A DNA stretch of 64,000 bases, from assembly GCA_026874595.1 (NCBI GenBank), contig CM049315.1, positions 7,124,664-7,188,663 of the forward strand, written 5' to 3'. The notes beneath the pieces were generated by a model that was not told the origin of the DNA, made no database searches, and saw only the letters and a program-made list of their open reading frames with translations. Below are positions 34,581 to 48,242 of the stretch, in pieces. Each line of letters begins with the position of its first letter. The stretch's first letter is position 1. The stretch comes from Sipunculus nudus. Taxonomy: Eukaryota; Annelida; Sipuncula; Golfingiida; Sipunculidae. The position numbers and the translations under genes are program-made.

Positions 34581-36630
34581 TACAAAGCAGTTTTTGTGGA
34601 TTATACACACACACAGACTAATGATAATCCCATTCACTACTGAATCTGATCAAATGAATCTTGGGCTGGCTAGCCTGGTCAGAAACCTGAACAAATTCTG
34701 CGCTAGACCTGTTCCAAACCTGTCCATGATATGCAGACAGCATCCAAGGCCTGGGCTGTCTGGAATTCTAATGTAACCTGAGCTGAACTATTATATAACT
34801 AGCCAGACAAAAGGTGTGTTCTTAATTTCTAACACATGCACACACAAATACACATACATTCAGGCACATACTTACCCATACATGCATGCAAACTCTTACT
34901 CACACATATATATACATATAGCCCTGGTCGATATCATCAAATAACCTTAACTGCTCAATGATATCAGGTATAACAAGCATCAAACTTCATAAGTCTCATG
35001 TGCCATTGTGACCCTGGGCATGTTTGGACATTTCATCACGATTGTGAATTACTAAGGAGCAGTTTTTACCCATGCAGTACGGTCACCAATTTACTGCATA
35101 CATCATACCATGGGTGTACAATTTGGCTGAAAATCATAAGCATCTGCGTTGATGAGCGCTTCAGGTTTCCTTGTTCACCTTTTCCATTCTAGCCATAATA
35201 ACGTCAATAAATTGCTGGTTCAGCAGTAGTGGGTTTAGAGAGCATCTTGGTTTTATCATCTACATCTAATAACGTTTGAAAACACCAAATGGTAAATCAG
35301 CTCTATGAAGCCTCAACACGCTCAGCTTATGATTAAAGTGTCAAATCTCTGAAATGGAAGTTGAATCTTGGTGGAAAGCATCCCCTGGGAAGCCCCTCGA
35401 GTAACTCAGTGAAATAATACCAGCCACCTTCCAACAGAGCCAGCTGTGAATAACACTCACTGGCTGAATGACTAATAAACAACACCGTACTCGGGATTCT
35501 AAACCTACACAATTAGCTCTAAAATACAATTATCCTTGTATCTGGACATACTCTAAGAGGATGTATATACAAATTAGGATCCCTGCTGAAGCTTAATCAG
35601 AACTAATATTTTACCATAACCACATGACTCAGGTTAAAAGAGAAAACAAACAAATTTTGAAATGAACAAATCTCTGTTAGAATAACCAGGAGGAAGTCAC
35701 ACAATGTCTCTTGAAGTTTATTAGACACCAGCTGACATTTACAGGAATCGATGGCTTTATCATTCTGTGCTGAAACTGAATGAGGCTAAATGTTATATAC
35801 CGTAGATTGAAACTATTTGTGATTGGTTTTATTTTCATGGAATTTGTGGGTCGGGTTATTTTTTTTCAAAGAAATTTAAAAAAAAATATCATTGTTTTGT
35901 TTAATATTGAAGTTTTTGAAAGCCAGACAGTTGTCACACTGCGGTAAGTAATATTGTCATGTGGGCCTACATTGCCACCCAGGTTAGCAGTGACCTGTTA
36001 ATGAGCTAGTTAGGCTGAATAAAATGCATATAAAACAATATAACCTATTGATTTTTTAAAAATTTACAGAATAAATCTTATTTTGTGAAACAGCTGTATG
36101 AAGTTCTACCTTGGGTTGAATAAAACTTAAAAGATATTTCAACAATGACAGATTTATAGGCGTTTCCATTAAAATATGTCTTCACTTGCGCTGGTATATT
36201 TTGATTAATTTGCTCTAGCTCTCTCATATTATTAAGCTAAAAAGCCATTTTGGACTGCTTGTCTTGTTTAAATGTATTTCAGAGTAACATATCAGTCAAG
36301 TACAGTCCGTAAACAACCCGGAAACAATTAATCCCCAAAACTGTTAACCATCAAACAGTTTTTCATGTCAAAGCCACAACATTTAGACCCATAAGATTTT
36401 CTGAATCCACAGTAATATTTGCTTTGCAGAATAGGTCCATGGCCTGTAGGGGGCAATATCGGTTGCATCAGAATAAAGATATTGATCCATATAATGTGGG
36501 AGAAATATGTAAATATCGTTTTGTTATTGTCTCTAGGCAATGTAGAATAGAACCTGTACTGTAGCTGAGACATTCTTGCTGCATGCAACACCATTAGGAG
36601 TTAGTTGCCTGTCGAAGCATTTCCTTTTAC
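34581..36630. other. No gene seen
   Basis: Contains a (CA)-rich patch at about 34825-34920. Otherwise unique-looking, with no frame that carries a domain. Confidence 0.5.
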
Positions 36631-36640
36631 GGCAACCGGA

Positions 36641-36829
36641 CAACTCCCCCCCGGACAATTACCCCCCGACAATTACCCCCTCGACAATTACCCCCGGACA
36701 ATTACCCCCCAGGACAATTACCCCTTCGGACAACTACCCCCCCAGACAACTACCCCCCGGACAATTACCCCCCGGTACAATTACCCCCTGGACAACTACC
36801 CCCCCCCCCACAATTACCCCCATGGTATA
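36641..36829 (+). repeat. GGACAATTACCCCC minisatellite, left arm
   Basis: About 12 units of 14-17 bp, varying at the last C run and at AATT versus AACT. The Pro/Thr-rich open frames here are artefacts of this repeat. Confidence 0.95.
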
Positions 36830-37390
36830 AATTTCACATTTAAAGTACACGTTATACATTTGAATATATTCTGTGTTGCTAATGAGTAGCACAGAACGCC
36901 AAAGAAATAAATAAAATTAATTGCAAAAAAAAAATAAAAAGAAAATCACTTTAGATAATAATATCATTATCATATCATAATTTCTTATTATGATGTTACT
37001 TAAAGAGACTGGTAAGAATGAATGTTATTCCCTATTTGAATGGAATTATATTGTAAGCTTGTGGGTGGTTATATGGACGATATGTTTACAAAGCTTTTGT
37101 TTTACAACTTGCCAATATAAAGCATATTTCATATAATGGACTTTTTACCATATATTTACAATTTTCTTTTACAATACACAATACAATCATCTGAGAGGCA
37201 TTGCCTAGATCTAGTAAACAGCTACTGAAAACTTGATGTAATGGATTTTTTTTCTATTTTTACAATACACATGATGTATGTACTTATGCTTGGTTTTAAA
37301 TATATTATCACCGGTATTTGTTTTACTTACATTCGGAATATTTAACTTTTAGTTTGTACAATGTGTACTTTAAAAGTGTTATTATACCAT

Positions 37391-37585
37391 GGGGGTAGTT
37401 GTCCGGGGGGTAATTGTACTGGGGGGTAATTGTCTGGGGGGTAGTTGTCTGGGGGGTATTTGTCCAAGGGGGTAATTGTCCTGGGGGGTAATTGTCCGGG
37501 GGGGGTAATTGTCTGGGGGGTAATTGTCCAGGGGGTAATTGTTGGGGATAATTGTCCGGGGGGTAATTGTCTGGGGGGTAGTTGT
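37391..37585 (-). repeat. GGACAATTACCCCC minisatellite, right arm
   Basis: About 11 units in inverted orientation relative to the left arm. The same kinds of unit variants occur in both arms. Confidence 0.95.
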
Positions 37586-37603
37586 CCTAGAGCCTCCTTT
37601 TAC

Positions 37604-40024
37604 ACCCTTTTTTGACATTTCATGAAAGCAACAAGATTACTTTGCTCAGGATGGCTTACATAAACTGAAAGTGTAGAGTCTACAATATTAAGTGATAGTG
37701 TTCAGTCTATAATATTTAGTGACAGTGTAGTCTACAATATTTATTAATGAAGTAATAATGTATTGTCAGCAAATATTAAATGACAGTGTAGAGTCTGCAA
37801 AGTCACATATAAAATGAAATCATACATTTCAATAACAACCTAGGCTATCTGACTCCATAAAAATGCTGTATTCTAGTCCTTAAATAATACATGCTTGATA
37901 AAAAAGATTTCTTTTATGTGTGTTTGTATCCTCAAATACTGATCTGAAGCCATGTGATGTTCTGTAATATTTCATGCGTGAATAGTAAAAATAAAATTCT
38001 TCTTTGGAATAATTATTAAACAATCATCTTACACTTGCACCGAAAAAGAAAACCTTGATCCACGTTTGTTAACTACTAAAGAAAGAACTGCTTTTTTTTT
38101 TTTGGGGGGGGGGGGGGATTAATCCTCTCAAAACACTGGTAATTTCAGTTCTATGCATCCTGTTTATATCTTGACCTTCATCTGAAATACACATTTTTGA
38201 TGTATGACATTAAATTACGGATCAGTGACAGCTCTGCTTGACTATCAGTGTGTACTTCAGTGGCCTAGTCGGAACGTCTAGCCAAAAGATAAATTTTTTT
38301 ATGGAACAGAAATAAACTAGGATGTGGTAGAAATGTTTAATGTCCTGTGGGAATTCCACCAATCACAGCAGTCCTGGTCTGGGATATCGGTACTCCCAGG
38401 TTGGTTAGTGTCTCCCTACTGGTTCATAAATGTCGTATTACAACAAAATAGCATTCCATCTTCACAGTAAGATATGGGTGTTAGAATATGCTGTTGATGT
38501 TAGCTGTCTGTCTGAACAAAATGAGGCTACAACAGACCAATAAACATCTTGGAATATGTCCATTCTGTCTGCAGCGAAGGTCAAAACAACCCCCTGGGGA
38601 GGCTCTTTTGAACAGATGGACAATTGTTCACTTAAACGTGCGTTTCTATGTACAAACATATACTTCTGTCATACACTATGCAAATGTAATTTTTTTTTCC
38701 AATCTCTCACATAAATCTGCTCTATAACACCTTAATCCCAGATTAATCTCTCATATAAATCTGCCATATAACACCTTTACCCCAGTTTCACATAAAGAGC
38801 AGATATCTAAAGCTCTTTGAAATGAATTCTCTTTCTTGAATTTTTACCACTAAAACCCATAGGACTTCTAGTATTCCACGAATACCAGAATGCTTGATAC
38901 TTCAATGAGTTTTCCCTGACATAATTTTAAAATATTCCAAGAAAACTATTTTCACTAAATATATATACATATATATATATATTATATCTTATATACATGT
39001 ATACTCTGATGTACTGTAATAATTATTGTACACGGCCATGCAAACTGTGCAAACTCACCATAGCCGATCCTGCAGAGAATAAAATATTTGGAAATAAGAA
39101 AAAATAACATTCAGCATGACTACAATAAAATACCCCTGACATTTCCTGGAATAGGAAAGGGAGCCTCACCTTCATATTCCTACTAATATTCCCTGATTTT
39201 GAAGATTTATTACTAGGGATTTTTCTCACTAGTCTGGTCTAGAACACCTCTATTATGTCTTTATTGTAATTAAATACGAGAAAAGAAGGACGTACTAGAG
39301 TACGATATATTTACTGTACGTACTTTAAAGATGTGGATGCATTTATTTAATTATTCACTCCGCTGGCTCATTGTTTTATATAATCTTTGAACTACAGTAG
39401 TTATCACATAGTTTGAAATTTATCCGCCAATGTAAACTAGAGTTAGTGATAGTGATTTCAAAAAAGAATTGATCTCCTTCAGGGGTCCTAAATGCCTTTC
39501 CGCCTGTCTCAAACAGGTAAACACATGTTCAGAAAGGCATTTTTCATTTTGTACCAACAACTTCTAGATGTTCCCCACATCACAAATAATTAAAAATACA
39601 CAAAAAGGAAATATTCCTTTGCATAATGGTAACTTGGAAACCCCCAGCTACCCTAGCTGGTGCCCCAAGCTATTACGGCTTTGCAGCGCCGATCAAATAG
39701 TAGTTCTGTGATTTGCAGAACAGCAGAGCCATAAGAGAGTCGAGTATCTAAACACCAGCTCCATTCTTACTTTATAAGAAAATAAACTTTTGGCCAATTT
39801 GTTATGTTACTCCAGCCTACCTCACAAAACAAAAGATTGTTGGTTGTCACCTGGATTAAGATGTTGCACCATAACAACACAGTACGTACTTGATGCTTGC
39901 CTTACTGAGCAAGTGCTTTCAAAAGTTGAAGTCAGCCCCTGCTATAAGATATTTATCTCATAATATTTGATCACCAGATTGGATGTGCATGACTATCAAC
40001 ATTCCTGGTCTAAAAGTCTGCGAA
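37604..40024. other. No gene seen; minor simple repeats
   Basis: Contains a T/G homopolymer stretch (38094-38117), a ~50-bp duplication at about 38699-38780 (ATAAATCTGC...TATAACACCTT) and a (TA)n patch near 38960-38983. The rest looks unique. Confidence 0.5.
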
Positions 40025-40079
40025 AAGTCTGTTGTGTTAACCTCCACCATTTAAGTGTGTAGGTTAACACAACAGACTT
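40025..40079. repeat. Perfect 19-bp-stem hairpin
   Basis: AAGTCTGTTGTGTTAACCT (40025-40043) and its exact inverse complement (40061-40079) flank a 17-base loop. No similar sequence was noticed elsewhere in the window. It could be a short inverted-repeat remnant or a structured RNA. Confidence 0.85.
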
Positions 40080-42299
40080 GTTGTGTTTAACAGTTGGATT
40101 GTCATCTTGTTAAGATTTCTAACCATTATACCTACTGAAAATTCTATAATTACAATTACAAACATTTGGAAATGATAAATTTGCAGCAACAAAATATAAT
40201 TCTTAAGAAGTATCAACTGAAAAAAGTAATGCAAAAAAAAAAACCACTAATATAACATTTTCAACACAGGCATGGGATAAAAAAAATATGGTTGCCTGTT
40301 GTTTGAACAGCTGAAGGGCACACACAGAAAAGGCCAAGAATAAGGAAACAGATGAGTTTTTTCCCCCTGAATTTCAGCGCATGTCACACCTGGGGTCACA
40401 GGAGCTACCTGTGTATTCTGTCTGGGTCACCACCATCCAGTATCACCCTGAAGCTAATCCGGATGAATTGCTCATGACCTGTGAATGAGCTTGTTGCTAG
40501 GTAACCAGCTGAAGAAACAATCAAGTTTCTCAGCCCCCTAGGAGAGTGTGTAATAACAGTGGTAGGCCCTAAATGACCACCGTTTTCTGGCCCTGTACAA
40601 TTAAACTTGGTGTAGTACTGAGATGAATACTGGAAATCAGTCAAGTAACACCCAGGAATTCCTGCACTGTAGGCAAAGTATTTTTATTTCTCAAAACCTG
40701 GGCCAGGGTACATACATTCCTTGTAAAAATATTTCCTGTATATAGTAACAAATCAACCAGAGAGATTTCAGAGACCACATAATTATAGACCTCTTGATGT
40801 AATTCTGGATCACTAGATCTGTGGGACACATAAGTGGTTTATGGCCATCAAACATTGAAGATGAAAATCAAAAATCTAAACGAGGAAAATCTTAGGAATT
40901 TCATCTGAATAAAAACTTTTGCATATTTTTTAGAATTACAATTTAGTATTAAATTCTTATTTTTATTCAAATGAAATATATTGAGTTTCTCATCACAAAT
41001 AAAACATTTTATAATAATAATAAGTACAGCAATTATCATAATAATAACAGCAAATATATAGGTTATGTAAGGCTATAAACAAAAAAACATTTTTTTTGTG
41101 CATATGGTGCTTTATGATAAAATTAATCATGTAAAAATTAAAAATGATGATAAAATGGTGCATTTTACGTAAAACAGTCAGATTAACCTTAATTCTTTTG
41201 TATTTTGGACAAATCTATATGATAGTCTTTGTAGTGAGATATCTTCAGACTATTGGCTATGACCTCTGAGTTAAGAGCTGAATGGTCCATGAGCAAGCCA
41301 CACTATAATAATTAAGATATAATTGATACAATATAATGTCATAACTATACATGTTCAGACCTGAGGATATAAACTGATATACAAAATCCTAAAGTTTCTT
41401 AATAAAAGTACATCATTATTATTATATGCTTATCTCTAATTTATCACAATAGCCCTTAACAAAATACAAGTGACTCCATTGGCCTTGCCCCAAAACTAAG
41501 AAACATCTGTTCTTTAAAGAAAAAAAAATGTTTCATCATTTTTTTATCTTCCCTTTACTTCTAGTCTGTTAATACTATTCAGCTGATCAGATCATGGCTT
41601 CTGGAGTCTGTAAGGTAAATCAGTTATCCACAACAATACAAGGTATCCAGGCTTGATAATTTCAGTAGGCAATTCCCACTACAGAAAAACAACTGCAGGA
41701 TCAAGATTACAGGTGTCTATGTGGTAAATTAGATGTCTACACCACCTGTGGCAACAGTGCCCCCCAGCCTGAGTAGTTATTGTGGCTGTTACATTTGAAA
41801 GTATATAATTAAGTATTTTATGCTTCTTACATTCTTCACCAGGAAGAAAGTCTAAACAGATTTATATTAATAGCAATGACAAACACATGGGCTAGATGTA
41901 ACAGCTAACATATCATGCCAACAACCTGTATTGTTCCTGCATGGCATATTGCCTAGCGCCTGTGAAACTTACCTTTTTAACTTAAATTATGTCATGTTAA
42001 TACCAATGTATATTTGTTTGTTCGCTGGTTAGTTTTTTCATTTGCAGGATTACATACTTTTTGAGGCAAGACACCATTAAATTTGGTGCAGATCTGGAAA
42101 TGTGAGCTGAGTGACATTCTAGTTGGTGAAATGTTACATTTCATCATTAAATTACTCAATGTAAAAGCCTCTGCTCAGAAAGCCTTAAGAACTCTAAACT
42201 ATATTTTTATGCAAAACAAACATGGGTGGAAATGTATCATTCTGCAACTTTGTGACGAAGGTGAAAACGATCTTGACTGAACCAAATGCATATTCTCTG
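40080..42299. other. No gene seen
   Basis: AT-rich unique-looking DNA; an ATA-rich simple patch lies at about 41008-41050. Confidence 0.5.
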
Positions 42300-42309
42300 A
42301 GCAAATAAT

Positions 42310-42930
42310 TTACACCCAGTACTAATTCTGTTGAAGAAAACGATCATGAAATGATGTCTTAAACCCAGATGGTTCAGGTTCCTTTACCAGGAAACTTCCA
42401 GAGGATCCAGTAAAATAATGATACATTTAATGTATTCTGTTTGCAACAGAGCAGACTTACATGCTAGAGATGCATGTGTTCTGGATAAATCCAGTAGTAA
42501 TTCTGTTGGTGAAAACGATCATGAAATGATTTCTTAAACCCATATGGTTCAGTTTCCTTCACCAGGAAACTTTCAGGGGATCCAGTAAAATAATGAAATT
42601 CTGTTTGCAACAAAGAAGACGTACATGCAAGAGATGCATGTGTTCTGGATACATTCAGTAGTAATTCTGTTGGTGAAAACGATCATGAAATGATTTCTTA
42701 AACCGATATGGTTCAGTTTCCTTCACCAGGAAACTTTCAGGGGATCCAGTAAAATAATGAAATTCTGTTTGCAACAAAGAAGACGTACATGCAAGAGATG
42801 CATGTGTTCTGGACACATTCAGTACTAGTTCTGTTGGCGAAAACAATCTTGAAATGATGTCTCAAACCCAGATGGTTCAGTTTTCTTCACCTGGTTACTT
42901 CCAGGAGATCTATAGTGAAAAATGAAATTC
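42310..42930. repeat. 164-175-bp tandem repeat, four units
   Basis: AAAACGATCATGAAATGAT or a variant recurs at 42337, 42512, 42676 and 42840. The middle units are nearly identical; the first and last are diverged. A 63-codon frame on the minus strand spans one unit and is not called. Confidence 0.9.
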
Positions 42931-43040
42931 TGCTTGCAACAGAAACACAAAGGAAAATGCAAACTAGGAGCAAAGGTTTTTCACCTGCACAAAATAAACC
43001 TAAACCCCCAGATACCTATGCAAAATATATCCTAAGAGAA

Positions 43041-43165
43041 GTATTATTTGCTTGAGAATATGTTTAAATCATGAACACCATACACTGAAAATGCTACAAT
43101 CTTATTATTTGCTTGAGAATATGTTTAAATCAGGAACACCATACACTGAAAATACTACAATCTTT
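43041..43165. repeat. 61-bp tandem duplication
   Basis: TTATTTGCTTGAGAATATG starts two nearly identical units at 43044 and 43105. It is isolated from the array just upstream. Confidence 0.9.
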
Positions 43166-46100
43166 TGTCTATGTATAATTAAGAGTAATAAGTTTCCAGT
43201 GTGATATTTAGTGCGGTAATCTGTCACTCTTCACTTTAGCCTGGAAACTATGATGTACACCAAAGCTGTAACACATCTGGATATTATATTAAATTAAACC
43301 CTCCCTTTCCAAAGTCCTTTATCTGCTCCGTGACTCACTGATATTAAGCTATAAACACAGATGATTAAGTGCCCTTCATGATTCCAACATTCTGAGCAAT
43401 ATGGCATTTATAACTAAGAGATGCCAGATACTTCTTAGAGCCCTACAAAATTCACTTTACTCAAGATCAAGATGATACACTGCTAGTATTCACCGTACAC
43501 CCACCTACATATCTCCTTGGTACCCACTGCTACATTTTTACGAAAGGTATATTCTAGCATTTAATGGTGCTCTGAATTAGTCTGTAAATGTTATATTTAT
43601 ATAAACATTAGACTGGTCTCCAGATACCAGTATGGCCCAGCAGCAACTGCATGACCTCTCCTGACTCGATCTTCTATTGGCTGAATACAATGTAATAGAA
43701 TATTCATGAGAAAATTGGCATAAGGTCACATTCCAAACAAAAGAACTCTTAATGTGTAATAAAAATCAAATACCATGAACAAAAGGCTATACAATATCTG
43801 CAGGATTTTCATGTTTTACTTTTAACATTAAACTGGAAGGTTTATACTTTCAAAATATCAATCTTGCCCAAGACATCTTGATTCTAAATATAATGGACTT
43901 CCTTTTGAGTTTTTATTGAGAGCCTGTAACCGGAGTCATTTTGTAAACCTCCAGACCTGCTGTGAAGAAATTATAAATTGATCAATGATGTGGGCCAGGT
44001 ATGACCACAATCACAAAGCTAGTGTAATTAATTCTTCCACACAAAGGGAAAATATTACCATGACAATGTTGCTTCAATGTTACTTTGAAATTGCTACACA
44101 AGAACTATAACAGGGTTATATAACAGATGTAGAAAAAATCAATGAAGGGATATGTAGAAATGGTCCTACACATGAAAAAGAACAGAAAATATACACAGAT
44201 ATAAACAGAAATTGATGGAAATTTACTGAGACAGTGATGTATATGATTCTCTCCAAACACAGCCATAAGTCCAGGATGAAAAACCCATATTTAAGTGACT
44301 AACACGAAACTGCCACCTTTGTTATTCCATAAAAGACATTCTTCAGCTACAAAGTAAACCTAGCTCCCTTGTGTAACATCTACACAAAAATCTGTTTACC
44401 AGTTAAGATGCAATATAAAAACAATATAAGAACTATATATATCATGAGACATAATTCAACTCATTCTGCAAGGGTGCATAATACTGTGTTACCCGTTGTT
44501 TGTCTTGTGACCTCTGACCTCATCAAATATGTGGGAGTTTTGCTGAGTATTTAATTCAGGTGAAAACTCTATTGGTAAATATTTATAATGATTTTTATGA
44601 TATCTGCTACGTCATCATGATGCCATCAAAGTTTGGTGACCTCTGATATTATTAAATATGCATGAATTCTGCTGGGAATCGAATTAACTTAGATGAGATA
44701 GTATACTGATTAATATTTCTGATGAGTTTTATCAAAATCCATCTTTTTCCTGGTTAGTTATCTCAGCGACACAAAGTTAATGAACAAACAGATAGACAAA
44801 ACTTAGGTTTGCCATAATAGTCCTGTCATAGATGGGTGTCAAAAACAACATATAATGATACATATCATTCACCTGGTTCAGGTGGCATGTGATATTTAAA
44901 TTAAACCTATTTATATATATTTTTAAATAAATACTCTAATGTACATGTATCCTATATATATATATACAATTAAGATACAGTAGCTAATTAGTATGGGTGA
45001 AGAGTTAATGTTTATCAACAGTTTTTTCTTGACTGAAAATGTGGTGAATATATGATTAAGAAATTTTGCTGCTACTTTAAGGTATTATACAGGTATCAAC
45101 CAAAAACAGTCTCTGAGAAAAAAGGACTTTTCCTTCATCTGTGTCAGTCATTTTGCCACTATGTTTACTATTTCCCTTCATTTTACCATGGGACCAGGAT
45201 TTGAATTAGCTGTCATCTAAATGCTCTTTTCAATAGTTTATTGTTACAGGGAGAGGAGGAAAAAGTCCATGGTCTTTGTAGAAGAGGCATTTGTTAAGGT
45301 GACAATGGTCCACTCAAAACACCTTAGACCTGAGAATATTTCATACACAATCTAAGTGAGACAGTGCAAACAAGATTTAATCTGTCTCAGTTTAATCTAG
45401 CTAATGAATAACAGTGAAAGGATTAAAATTCCAGCACCAGGTCTCCTTCCTACTATGGCGGAGCAAGACTTTTCCATTGGTGAAAAGCTCACATTGATAT
45501 CTTCCTGGCCGGGCAGCTTGTAAGGTATATCTTGGATCGTGCAGCAAACAATCTGTGAGTATCCATATTCAGATCCAAACAGCCTATATTGATTTTGGGT
45601 GACATCCTAATCTGACTAAAATCCGAGCAGCACAGACACCAAGCACCTAACAGTGAGTAACCAGACACCTCACCAGGAAGACATACAGGACATATTATGC
45701 ATAAAAAAAAATTCACATTTCTATCCAAGACCTTGGACTGTTTTCCTTAATTGACCTTCCTATAAAAATAAAGAAAATTTATCTTGGATGACAACCCCTG
45801 TACACTGTAAAATATTTTTTTCCTGGGTTATACATTAATAATTATTATCAGCCCCTTATATCAAGCTGTTATTACTTGAGCTGCACAGTTTTACTTATAA
45901 AAGTTTAATTCTTATATTGTTCACAACTGGTGTCATTAGGCCAAAAAATGTTAGTTTCTCAGGAACTTTCAGAAATCAGTATTGGTGGGACGATTGGTTT
46001 AATTTATATATTTTTTATACACATTTCATATAACCAGGGGACAACATGATAATTATAGAATTGTTTTGCTAATAAGTAAAAATACAACATAACAAAGGAT

Positions 46101-48242
46101 GTTTCATCTAAATTTTATTTTATTTTCCTAAAAGAAATTTAACTGCAGCTGGAGCTCCAAACTGGTAAATGTCCACTAAAAATATAAAAAAAATGTTTAT
46201 GTGGGGGGTGTTATGGTGCCTGAGAAACATGGTGCCTGAGAAAACAAATATTTTTTATGCCTAATTCTGAATATGCTCTTTGACATCAAGGATCACAATC
46301 CATAGACATCTTTATGGTATCATCAAAGTGAGACAGCAAGCAGGGTTCTGTCAGCAAAGTGGTAAACAAAATCATAAATACCCTACAAATGGTAAACCCA
46401 TTCAATCACATCTATAACTTCACATGATGGACCTCTGTGTCATGTGATGAGTTGGGACATATCAGTTTTTTTTATATCATGACAATGATTATCATGATAA
46501 GCAGGATATACCGGCAAGGTGCAATCATGACATATGTATGAGTACTTCTCCAGCCCTTGTACTTTTAATTCTGCCATATTTTCAGCATTTTGAGACCACC
46601 CAATATCACAGACTTATACCCATATACTTCTACTATATTATCTGATATAGTAATGAGAAGTTTCATACACTAATGTATGCAGTTAAAAAAAAGGAATGTT
46701 ATTCTTGAAACAGATAATATTCTTTACATAAAAATACAGGCTCTAGTGATGCCATTATTTTCAGCAAATAATTCTACAGAGTATATCTGTCTACCAAGCT
46801 TGTAGAGAAAAATGTATACTGTGATATCACAATAATAGAGTAGTTAATGGTATGCATATTGCAGCTGTCAGGTATCTAATTATTGTAGATACCGGAAATC
46901 ATCTCAAAATTTGTCATGCTAAATTCAATTCTGAGTCTAGCCATAGCTCCTGTCCTCTCTCCCTGTGCTTGTTATGCCAGAGCCCTAGAAAATCCTTGCG
47001 GTAAACTAGAGACATTTCATATGACAATAAAATTCTGATATTTCAGCTAAAAGTGTCATATTCCTCATGAAAGAAACATATTTTTTATCAAATGTGTGTT
47101 TAACATTTGGCTTCAACACAGTTTCCCCAGTATAAATGTCGATAAGATGCATATTAATCGTCCTTATTAGCGGTGAAAAGCTGTGAACGATGTCTGCTCT
47201 GGGTTTTCCCCAGCCACAGCAGCCGCCTTAGTTAACTTGTTACAATGTAACAACTACCAGAAGAATGGCTCTGTGAGCAAAGGTCATGCAGGTCATTGTT
47301 TCTGATTCTCAGACAATTTCAAGCGCTGGGGTTGCAAAGTTTTAAAAGTGAGTCTTGTTTTCATACTTTTACACAATATTTAACTAAATTTCTTGGTCAT
47401 TTGAATAAATTATCTTTTCTGCCTAAGTGTACCGGTACACGAGTTTTCCAGTCATAAATGCAATAATTGATTTTGCACGATTTTTTTGCCTGGCAAGGGA
47501 TTTTAGGTCTCACATTTTCTTGAACATTTTTTTATGGTGATATCCAGGATCCTGGATATGTTCGCTGTATATATAATGCAGTTATTCTGAGACCTGCATG
47601 TACACATTTTGTTTAGATATCATGCAGACACCAGGAGTACCAAGTGAGAACAAATATTTGATGCTCTGTCATTCACAGATTTATAATCACATGGACCCCA
47701 AAGCATCAAGAAATCATCAAATCAATTCTATCACAAATACTGATCATGTACACATAAATAAATTTAAAATCACATTAAAAATGCCACAGCTTTAGTAAAA
47801 TTTATAAGAAAATCTACAAAAATTATTTATAATGTACCTATAATATATACATTACATTTAACAATATTAGCCTATACTTGTCCCTGCAGATGTGATTGTA
47901 GAAGCACTGCAGCTTTTATCCCACATTCCGTTTTAACTGTTTCCAGTAAAGTTAATATACCTTCTTAATATGTCATCCATTCATTCTTAAATTTTATCTA
48001 GAGCCAAATTTAGTTGAAGTTTTAAAATTTTGTTCACTGTATCATTACCTAGGTAATTAACAGAACTGTATACAAGGCAGACAGATATCACACGTGTTAA
48101 GATGTCATTTAACCTTAATTCCCTCTATTATCCTGGCAGCAATTTATGTCAAATCAAGAATCTAGAATCATATGGGCTGTTTCACAATCAGGGTACCTAA
48201 GTTTGTTTCACTGACACCCAAAAGTCAACCTCTTTATTTAAA
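43166..48242. other. No gene seen; possible regulatory patch near 47.2 kb
   Basis: About 5 kb without element termini or coding frames, the cleanest stretch in the window. A less AT-rich patch at 47140-47340 carries motif-like sites. Confidence 0.5.
47237..47295 (+). promoter_or_regulatory. Candidate cis-regulatory patch: palindrome plus DR3 site
   Basis: TTGTTACAATGTAACAA (47237-47253) is a perfect 17-bp palindrome with a one-base centre. AGGTCA-TGC-AGGTCA (47281-47295) is a perfect direct repeat of the nuclear receptor half-site with 3-base spacing. An octamer-like ATGCATATTAAT lies at about 47148. Function is inference from motif match only. Confidence 0.3.

Larger units (their letters stand above)
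36631..37594. mobile_element. Foldback-like element with minisatellite inverted arms
   Basis: The ends GGCAACCGGACAACT and AGTTGTCCTAGAGCC are inverse at 11 of 15 bases. Each arm is a tandem array of ~16-bp GGACAATTACCCCC units, left arm in that sense and right arm inverted. Arm homology continues past the arrays through CCCCCATGGTATAA and TTTAAAGTACAC. TCCTTTTAC flanks both ends (36622-36630 and 37595-37603), a 9-bp target duplication. Drosophila FB elements have this same design and duplication length. The centre (about 36870-37340) is AT-rich without coding capacity, so it needs a transposase supplied elsewhere. Confidence 0.85.

Noticed and set aside
36576-37618. Pro/Thr/Tyr-rich open frames in several phases
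   Set aside because: They are direct translations of the GGACAATTACCCCC minisatellite in the foldback arms; several frames stay open at once because the repeat lacks stops.
42655-42846. 63-codon minus-strand frame
   Set aside because: Covers one unit of the 164-bp tandem repeat; the neighbouring units do not keep it.
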